Below are positions 29,390 to 34,237 of a DNA stretch of 34,237 nt, piece by piece. Position numbers and translations under genes: made by a program. This DNA comes from CAZSVP01 sp964637185 (GTDB taxonomy: Bacteria; Patescibacteriota; Saccharimonadia; CAILAD01; BJGX01), in the NCBI GenBank assembly GCA_964637185.1, contig CAZWVB010000007.1, forward strand, positions 1 through 34,237, written 5' to 3'. The notes under the pieces are model-generated. The model had not been told where the DNA came from. It was given only the letters and a program-made list of their open reading frames with translations, and searched no databases. Numbering within the stretch: the first letter of the stretch is position 1; every line of letters begins with the position of its first letter.

Positions 29390-29398
29390 TGGTATAAT
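29390..29398 (+). promoter_or_regulatory. Extended -10 promoter of the glycan cassette (leaderless type)
   Basis: TGG-TATAAT, hexamer at 29393-29398, then 9 nt to the ATG at 29408. No Shine-Dalgarno site. Confidence 0.65.
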
Positions 29399-29407
29399 TA
29401 TCCTGAT

Positions 29408-29797
29408 ATGAAAGCTGTTTTTGATGTGCGTACGCAGTTGCGCGACAATAAGCTCTTCTCGGATGGCTGGAGCGTAGGCTTAGTAGTTGCCAACGTTTTG
29501 GTCCTTGTATTAATAATTGCTTGGTCGATTACGCATATCCACCATACTGAGATACAAGTACCAATTCGTTTTACCAGTCTAACCAATTTCGATGCGTTAG
29601 GCAGTTGGTACCAACTTTATGAGTTGGCTGCCATGGGTGCAATCATCTTTGGCCTGGACCTGTTTTTGGCACTACTATTGCATCGCAAGAATAGGTTGAT
29701 GAGCATATTGGTGCTGATGGTGTCACTTATGGCTTTGATATTACTTGCGGCAATTACATATGGTTTTACTTCACCCAGCTATGTCCGAGGCGCCTAA
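29408..29797 (+). CDS. Integral membrane protein, three segments (129 aa)
   Basis: A short cytoplasmic start (MKAVFDVRTQLRDNKLFSDG) leads into hydrophobic segments at about residues 23-44, 73-92 and 98-120. Between the first two lies an extracytoplasmic stretch with THIHHTEIQVPIRF. It overlaps the glycosyltransferase gene by 17 nt, so it is probably a helper of that enzyme. The layout recalls small membrane proteins of unknown function commonly found in candidate-phylum genomes; no family name is given. Confidence 0.75.
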   Translation: MKAVFDVRTQLRDNKLFSDGWSVGLVVANVLVLVLIIAWSITHIHHTEIQVPIRFTSLTNFDALGSWYQLYELAAMGAIIFGLDLFLALLLHRKNRLMSILVLMVSLMALILLAAITYGFTSPSYVRGA

Positions 29798-31451
29798 ATC
29801 TAACAACGATAATATTCGCGTTGGAGGCTGGGTAGATAGCCGATGGTTTTATCGATCTATGGAGATGGTACCTGGCATTACTACCTGGGCTACTTTGCTG
29901 GCGCCTATCTATCTAAGCTTTTTGAGCCCAATTGGCCTAGCTTACTTTATTATTGCCTTTGATATCTATTGGTTACTCAAGTCATTTCGTATGAGTATAG
30001 CCCTAATCGCTAGCTATTTGCAGTACAAGCAGTACATGCAAACAGATTGGTCTGACAGACTCAATCAGCTAAGTGATCTGGATAAGGCAGTGGCAGACTT
30101 ATCAGATCAATATCGAAGCGCGGTCAAAAGAGCTAACTACGGCAAACAAAAGCTATTGCGCCATGAGATAAATCGATTGCAACAGCTGTGCGAACACAGA
30201 ACCACAATGCTGCAACCAGATAGTGTATATCATGCCATCATCATGGCATCTTACAAGGAAAGTGCAGAGACTATCGAGCCGTCAATCGAAGCTGTTTTGA
30301 AAAGCAATTACTCTATGAAAAACGTGATTTTCGTGATGGCCTACGAGCAGCGTGGCGGCCCCGAAGCCAAAGCAGTAATATTGAATATCGCCAAAAAATA
30401 CCAGAGCAAATTTGGAGAGTTTATGCTGGTAGAACACCCAGCCGACATACCTGGCGAGATCATCGGCAAAGGGCCAAATATCACTTTTGCTGGGCGACGA
30501 CTAGCAGAGTATGTAGATAAGCAAAAGATCGATCCTGAAAATGTAATTGTTACAACTCTTGACGCCGATCACAGAGTAGATAGGCAATACTTATCTAGAT
30601 TGACTTATGCGTATTGTACAAATCCCAACCGTTTGCGCAGCAGTTTTCAGCCATTGGCAATGTTTTTCAACAACATTTGGGACGTACCAGCTCCAATGCG
30701 CGTTGTTGCCACAGGTAGTTCGTTTTGGATCATGATAGAATCAGGTCGACCACACAGACTTCGCAACTTTGCTAGCCATGCTCAGGGCTTGCAAAGTCTT
30801 CTAGATACTGATTTTTGGTCTGTTACCAGTCCGGTCGAGGACGGCCATCAGTTTTGGCGCACCTATTTCACTTATGATGGCGATCACACGGTCGAGCCAT
30901 TGTTTATACCCATATATCAGGATGCAGTGTTGAGTGGTAACTACCGAAGGACCTTCAAGAATCAGTTCTTGCAGCTCGAACGCTGGGCATATGGGGCTAG
31001 TGATTTTCCATATGTAGTTACCAATATGGCCAAACACAAAACAATAGCGTTTGGGGAAAAGGTGGTTCAGACTTTTCGCTTATTCGAAGGCCACTACTCA
31101 TGGGCTACAGCTTCATTGATACTCACTTTTGCGGCCTGGGCACCTTTGTTGCTCAATCCGGGCTTATCTCACGAGGCCCTAGCGCACCAGCTGCCTATTG
31201 TGGCATCGCGCATTTTGACAATTGCGATGATAGGTCAGTTTGTTACAATTTGGGTAAGTCTGTTGTTGTTGCCACCACGACCACAGCGATATCGGCGCAC
31301 GCGAAGTCTTATGATGCTACTACAATGGATACTAGTGCCTGTAGTGGGCATAGTATTTGGTAGTTTTGCCGCTATTGATGCCCAAACAAGATTATTGATA
31401 GGTAAATATCTAGGGTCATTTCGAGTTACTGAAAAGGTAGTAAAGCAATGA
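29781..31451 (+). CDS. Membrane-bound GT2 glycosyltransferase (556 aa)
   Basis: The ATG at 29781 (MSEAPKSNN) is preferred over 29760 because of the soluble start; neither has a Shine-Dalgarno site. Two membrane segments near residues 30-75 precede a GT-A domain: HAIIMASYKES, VIVTTLDADHRVD (DxD equivalent), SPVEDGHQFWRTY and QLERWAYG, the last a QxxRW motif of processive GT2 enzymes. A helical insert of about 60 residues separates the membrane part from the catalytic core. At least three membrane segments follow at the C-terminus. It likely builds a surface polysaccharide or modifies lipid-linked sugar. The stop overlaps the WecA-like gene by 4 nt. Confidence 0.87.
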   Translation: MSEAPKSNNDNIRVGGWVDSRWFYRSMEMVPGITTWATLLAPIYLSFLSPIGLAYFIIAFDIYWLLKSFRMSIALIASYLQYKQYMQTDWSDRLNQLSDLDKAVADLSDQYRSAVKRANYGKQKLLRHEINRLQQLCEHRTTMLQPDSVYHAIIMASYKESAETIEPSIEAVLKSNYSMKNVIFVMAYEQRGGPEAKAVILNIAKKYQSKFGEFMLVEHPADIPGEIIGKGPNITFAGRRLAEYVDKQKIDPENVIVTTLDADHRVDRQYLSRLTYAYCTNPNRLRSSFQPLAMFFNNIWDVPAPMRVVATGSSFWIMIESGRPHRLRNFASHAQGLQSLLDTDFWSVTSPVEDGHQFWRTYFTYDGDHTVEPLFIPIYQDAVLSGNYRRTFKNQFLQLERWAYGASDFPYVVTNMAKHKTIAFGEKVVQTFRLFEGHYSWATASLILTFAAWAPLLLNPGLSHEALAHQLPIVASRILTIAMIGQFVTIWVSLLLLPPRPQRYRRTRSLMMLLQWILVPVVGIVFGSFAAIDAQTRLLIGKYLGSFRVTEKVVKQ

Positions 31452-32527
31452 TCTATGTATTTGCCTTGATAGTAAGTTTTGCTCTGAGCGCGTTACTCAT
31501 GCCATATGCCAAACAGTTAGCATTTAAGATCGGAGCTGTTGATCATCCCAAGGAATCAAAGCGTAAAATACATAGCAAAGTCATGGCTCGCGCGGGAGGT
31601 ATAGGGGTGTTCGTAAGTTTTGTAGTCATAGTGGTGGCTGCGGTGCATCCGCGACCGGCCGGCTTTTGGGGGTTGTTGATAGCTGCTGCAATGGTATTTG
31701 GGCTGGGATTGGTGGATGATGTTCGTCGGCTTAGCCCCTGGCTCAAGCTAGGTGTACAACTCCTGGCTGCCCTGGTGGCTACAGTTGGCTTTGGTATTGG
31801 TATCGATGCTATTTCCAATCCATTTGGTAACACCATCAATCTAAATAATTTATTGCAGGGTTGGCATGTTCTGGGCATAGGCATAAGCGCCTCATTGGTG
31901 GCTTCGTTGTTGGCAGTAGTTTGGCTAGTAGCTATGACCAATACCATGAATTTCTTGGACGGGTTAGATGGCCTTTCTGGTGGGGTGGCGGCTATAGCTG
32001 GATTTGTGATGTTTTTGATATCACTTAGCAGCAAAGTCAACCAGCCCCAAACAGCTTTGATAGCTATCGTTTTAGTGGGTGCGTGCCTAGGATTTCTAAT
32101 ATTCAATTTCTATCCGGCCAAGCTTTTTTTGGGTGATTCTGGCGCCTACTTTTTGGGCATGACACTCGGTATTTTAGCTATCTTGTCTGGAGCAAAGCTG
32201 GCAACAGCCGGTTTGGTACTGGGGCTGCCGCTTTTAGACGCGCTTTGGGCTGCCATACGCCGTATACTACACGGCAAATCACCGTTTACGGCCGATCGTG
32301 GACATCTGCATTTCTTGCTACTGGATACCGGACTTAGCCAGCGCCAAGCGGTATTCGTGATTTATGCTATTTGCGTAATATTTGGAGCAATTGGCGTGTA
32401 TGCTGGCACCAATCAGAAGTTAATAGCCTTCGTTGGACTAATCTTGGTGATGTTTATCATGCTTGGATTGCTGGTGACCATACGTTACTGGCGCCGTAAG
32501 GCTGTATCTGTATCTATCTCGAAATAG
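31448..32527 (+). CDS. Polyprenyl-phosphate HexNAc-1-phosphate transferase, WecA/TagO family (359 aa)
   Basis: Polytopic enzyme that starts lipid-linked glycan synthesis on undecaprenyl phosphate. Signatures: KRKIHSKVMARAGGIGVF, GLVDDVRRLSPWLKL (the DDxx motif), NTMNFLDGLDGLSGGVAA, FYPAKLFLGDSGAYFLG and DRGHLHFLLLD in the cytoplasmic loop that takes the place of the HIHH motif. About ten membrane segments. The order with the GT2 gene suggests one pathway for teichoic-acid-like or capsule glycan. MraY is excluded by the WecA-type loop motifs. Substrate sugar unknown. Confidence 0.93.
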   Translation: MIYVFALIVSFALSALLMPYAKQLAFKIGAVDHPKESKRKIHSKVMARAGGIGVFVSFVVIVVAAVHPRPAGFWGLLIAAAMVFGLGLVDDVRRLSPWLKLGVQLLAALVATVGFGIGIDAISNPFGNTINLNNLLQGWHVLGIGISASLVASLLAVVWLVAMTNTMNFLDGLDGLSGGVAAIAGFVMFLISLSSKVNQPQTALIAIVLVGACLGFLIFNFYPAKLFLGDSGAYFLGMTLGILAILSGAKLATAGLVLGLPLLDALWAAIRRILHGKSPFTADRGHLHFLLLDTGLSQRQAVFVIYAICVIFGAIGVYAGTNQKLIAFVGLILVMFIMLGLLVTIRYWRRKAVSVSISK

Positions 32528-32530
32528 CCG

Positions 32531-32559
32531 TTGACCAGATGGGGAGTTCATGCTATTAT
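32531..32559 (+). promoter_or_regulatory. Promoter of the zinc-ribbon gene
   Basis: TTGACC (32531-32536), a 17-nt spacer ending in TGC, and TATTAT (32554-32559). The predicted start is at or near 32566, where an ATG opens a 4-codon frame (MRVM) whose TGA overlaps the GTG start at 32577. Confidence 0.7.
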
Positions 32560-32576
32560 ATTGGCATGAGGGTAAT

Positions 32577-32948
32577 GTGAACGCACGCAGTCTTCAAGAG
32601 CTCATTAAGAACCTTCGGATCTTCTATAAGTGTCCAAGTTGTGGTAATGCTTATCGCCAAGCCGATATAGTGTTTTTGGGCCGTATAGAAGAGCATTGTT
32701 TTATGCAGCTTAGTTGTCAGCACTGCACGTTGCCTATCTTGGCCACGGTGCTGGTAGCCAATGAAAATGGTATGACCACTGTCGAGCTCACTGCCGACAC
32801 GCCGCCAAAACGTCGTAACGTTAGTGATCTCAAGCCTGCTGAAAAAACACATTTTCGCAAGGCACAGGCGATTGAATCAATTGAGATAGCAGAACTGTAT
32901 AGGTTCTTATCCAAATCTCAAGCGCTTTCTCACATTATCTCAAAATAG
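32577..32948 (+). CDS. Zinc-ribbon protein, unknown (123 aa)
   Basis: The GTG at 32577 is preferred because the promoter at 32531-32559 would start RNA after the alternative ATG at 32550, and GAGGGT lies just before it. If the gene is read through from the WecA-like gene, ATG 32550 (9 more residues) is possible. Residues near 16-50 form a zinc ribbon: YKCPSCGNAY and LSCQHCTLP, two CxxC knuckles 30 residues apart with beta strands between. The second half is helical and basic (PPKRRNVSDLKPAEKTHFRKAQ). It lies directly before the bL25 gene, so a translation link is possible but unproven. Confidence 0.72.
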   Translation: MNARSLQELIKNLRIFYKCPSCGNAYRQADIVFLGRIEEHCFMQLSCQHCTLPILATVLVANENGMTTVELTADTPPKRRNVSDLKPAEKTHFRKAQAIESIEIAELYRFLSKSQALSHIISK

Positions 32949-32981
32949 TTCTCAATCAATAAGGAGTAGGCTTTACATACT

Positions 32982-33707
32982 ATGGAAATTATCAATTTGT
33001 CCGTTCAAAACCGGACAGTCACAGGCAAGAAGAACCGCCAACTGCGCCAATCAGGCGTGGTGCCTGCAGTTGTCTATGGTCAGAACAAAGACAATACCAA
33101 CATTGGTATTGATGCTAAGTCTTTGCGTCGGGTATACCAACAAGCCGGTCAGAGTACAATTCTGGAGTTGGACCTGGAAGGTCAGAAGGAAAATGTGCTC
33201 ATTCATGAGGTATCGACCGATCCACTCAATGGTGAACTGACGCACGTAGACTTCTATCGAATTAATATGAATGAAGCTATTCGTACTGAGGTGCCACTGC
33301 ATTTTGTTGGCGAATCACCAGCCGTATATCAGGACGAAGGCACCCTGGTCAAGAGTCGTGAGGAGGTCGAAGTCGAGACCCTACCTGCCCAGCTGCCGCC
33401 ATTTATTGAGGTAGATATATCAGGTCTCGACGATTTTGAGAAAAGTATTCATGTGTCTGATATCGTTGCTCCCGATGGAGTGAAGATACTCGAAGATGCG
33501 GAAGAGCTAGTTGCCAAGGTAGATCCACCTCGATCCGAAGAAGAAATGGCCGCTCTTGAGGAGGAAATAGGTGAGGCTGTACCAGAGGGTGTCAACGAAG
33601 AGGCTGCTGGTGAAGAGGAAGCCAGTGAGGAAGCCAGTGAGGAAGCCGGTGAGGCATCCGCTGAGGGTGATACAGCAGCTTCCGAGACCGAATCCAAAGA
33701 TAAATAA
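32982..33707 (+). CDS. rplY: Ribosomal protein bL25, Ctc form (241 aa)
   Basis: Binds 5S rRNA in the large subunit. The N-terminal L25 domain (about 1-92) shows RTVTGKKNRQLRQSGVVPAVVYG and STDPLNGELTHVDFYRI. The C-terminal TL5/Ctc beta domain (about 93-183) shows VPLHFVGESPAV, VEVETLPAQLPPFIEVDISGLD and HVSDIVAPDGVKIL. An acidic tail of about 55 residues follows, with a repeated EEAS unit. AAGGAG at 32961-32966 lies 15 nt before the ATG, longer than usual. A terminator follows at once. Confidence 0.96.
   Translation: MEIINLSVQNRTVTGKKNRQLRQSGVVPAVVYGQNKDNTNIGIDAKSLRRVYQQAGQSTILELDLEGQKENVLIHEVSTDPLNGELTHVDFYRINMNEAIRTEVPLHFVGESPAVYQDEGTLVKSREEVEVETLPAQLPPFIEVDISGLDDFEKSIHVSDIVAPDGVKILEDAEELVAKVDPPRSEEEMAALEEEIGEAVPEGVNEEAAGEEEASEEASEEAGEASAEGDTAASETESKDK
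33615..33650 (+). repeat. 12-bp tandem repeat in the bL25 tail
   Basis: Three copies of GAGGAAGCCAGT, the last with one change, coding EEAS, EEAS and EEAG. A likely site of replication slippage. Confidence 0.9.
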
Positions 33708-33713
33708 CTCGCT

Positions 33714-33746
33714 AAGAAAGGCTCGTTAGCTCGAGCCCTTCTTTTT
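33714..33746 (+). terminator. Terminator of rplY
   Basis: AAGAAAGGCTCG (33714-33725) pairs with CGAGCCCTTCTT (33732-33743), one mismatch, then continues into TTT. A good Rho-independent terminator. Confidence 0.8.
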
Positions 33747-33771
33747 GGTTGCTATGTACGTATTATGTTCG

Positions 33772-33777
33772 TATAAT
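33772..33777 (+). promoter_or_regulatory. -10 box of the Y-family polymerase gene (leaderless type)
   Basis: TATAAT followed by 8 nt and the ATG at 33786. No Shine-Dalgarno site. Confidence 0.6.
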
Positions 33778-33785
33778 AAGATATT

Positions 33786-34237
33786 ATGGTACCTGAGCAA
33801 CAATTACGACAGCGTCCTTTGGCTTACTCCACACTCTACGTGGATATGAATTCGTTCTTTGCCTCGGTCGAGCAATACTATCAGCCCACGCTGCGTGGTC
33901 TGCCAGTCGCGGTTTGTGCCGGCACTGCTGACACTTGTACTGTATTGGCAGCATCGATCCAGGCCAAAAAATTCGGTGTTCGTACCGGCACCAAGGTAGC
34001 TGATGCCAAAAGAATGTGTCCGGATATAGTGTGCACAAATGGTGATCACCAACGCTATCGGGCTGTTCATAAGGAATTCATGGAAATCTTGCACAATACT
34101 ACCTGTTATGTAGAAGCGAGAGGAATAGATGAAGCTTTTATGAAGCTACCAAGGTGGTCTTGTAGCCAAGAGTTTGCTTTGAGCTTGGCGAAAGAAATTA
34201 AATCCAATATGTTATCCAAATATAGTGAACACATACT
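33786..34237 (+). CDS. Y-family DNA polymerase (DinB/UmuC type), N-terminal part
   Basis: Runs off the right edge after 150 codons. LYVDMNSFFASVEQYYQPTLRG holds the first catalytic Asp and the steric-gate region of the fingers/palm. VLAASIQAKKFGVRTGTKVADAKRMCPDI is the nucleotide-binding fingers region, and ARGIDEAFMKL carries the second catalytic Asp-Glu pair (usually SxDE; here Gly replaces the common Ser). Translesion polymerase acting on damaged templates. Too short to choose between DinB (Pol IV) and UmuC; a MutS-like or little-finger region is outside the window. Confidence 0.92.
   Translation, partial: MVPEQQLRQRPLAYSTLYVDMNSFFASVEQYYQPTLRGLPVAVCAGTADTCTVLAASIQAKKFGVRTGTKVADAKRMCPDIVCTNGDHQRYRAVHKEFMEILHNTTCYVEARGIDEAFMKLPRWSCSQEFALSLAKEIKSNMLSKYSEHI

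Noticed and set aside
1..34237. CRISPR array or insertion sequence
   Set aside because: No regularly spaced repeats and no transposase or terminal inverted repeats were seen. The only sizeable repeats are the pilin 90-bp pair and the bL25 12-bp repeat.
1..34237. Recoded TGA (Gly) as in Gracilibacteria/SR1
   Set aside because: Recognised genes such as pilM, pilO, pilT and ndk-region neighbours end at TGA or TAG at the expected lengths, and no in-frame TGA is needed inside any recognised protein.

Overview
The window looks like a scaffold from a small-genome, Gram-positive-like candidate phylum bacterium, most likely Candidatus Saccharibacteria (TM7) or a close Patescibacteria relative. The grounds are a complete type IV pilus locus with no secretin or other outer-membrane component, compact operons with 4-nt overlaps, and many genes whose -10 box lies only 6-12 nt before the start codon (leaderless transcription). 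The standard code is used, with TGA as a normal stop. The taxonomic call is inference; no rRNA is present. A run of 100 N at 11496-11595 marks an assembly gap inside the prepilin peptidase gene.

Layout. 1-323 is the 5' end of ychF (minus). 439-3689 encodes a GC-rich secreted Thr-rich protein, a small membrane protein and a 770-aa secreted protein. 3728-14801 is the type IV pilus locus: pilM, pilN, pilO, a small membrane protein, pilB, pilT, pilC, two pilins sharing an identical 90-bp segment, pilD (gapped), three minor pseudopilins and a PilX-like protein. 14802-15713 is a XerC/D recombinase (minus), abutting the pilus locus tail to tail. 15799-20563 is housekeeping: mnmG, then a dedA / M16 peptidase / ndk / MazG-type pyrophosphohydrolase operon.

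20568-29366 is an accessory-looking stretch punctuated by tRNA-Arg(CCT), tRNA-Asp(GTC), tRNA-Gly(CCC) and tRNA-Thr(CGT). It mixes ordinary genes (a PH-domain membrane protein, a PpiC foldase) with free-standing, visibly GC-richer genes that have classical promoters, good Shine-Dalgarno sites and often their own strong hairpins. These include an unknown 180-aa protein, a Cys-rich small protein coupled to a putative 2OG-Fe(II) oxygenase, a MESH1-like HD hydrolase, a MOSC protein coupled to a zinc-ribbon protein, an unknown 172-aa protein, a small basic protein behind a two-hairpin leader RNA, and a ParB-like protein behind a perfect 14-bp inverted repeat. 29408-34237 returns to core functions: a cell-surface glycan cassette (membrane protein, GT2 glycosyltransferase, WecA/TagO-like transferase), a zinc-ribbon protein, ribosomal protein bL25, and the start of a Y-family DNA polymerase.

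Functionally, the pilus locus should encode one assembled machine: the inner-membrane platform PilM/N/O/C, extension and retraction ATPases PilB/PilT, major and minor pilins, and PilD to process them. The large secreted protein upstream is a candidate surface partner. The most interesting features are the split between leaderless core genes and Shine-Dalgarno-led GC-rich genes, the divergent promoter pair sharing one -35 box at 20652-20702, the leader RNAs, and the undescribed GC-rich gene set between the tRNAs.
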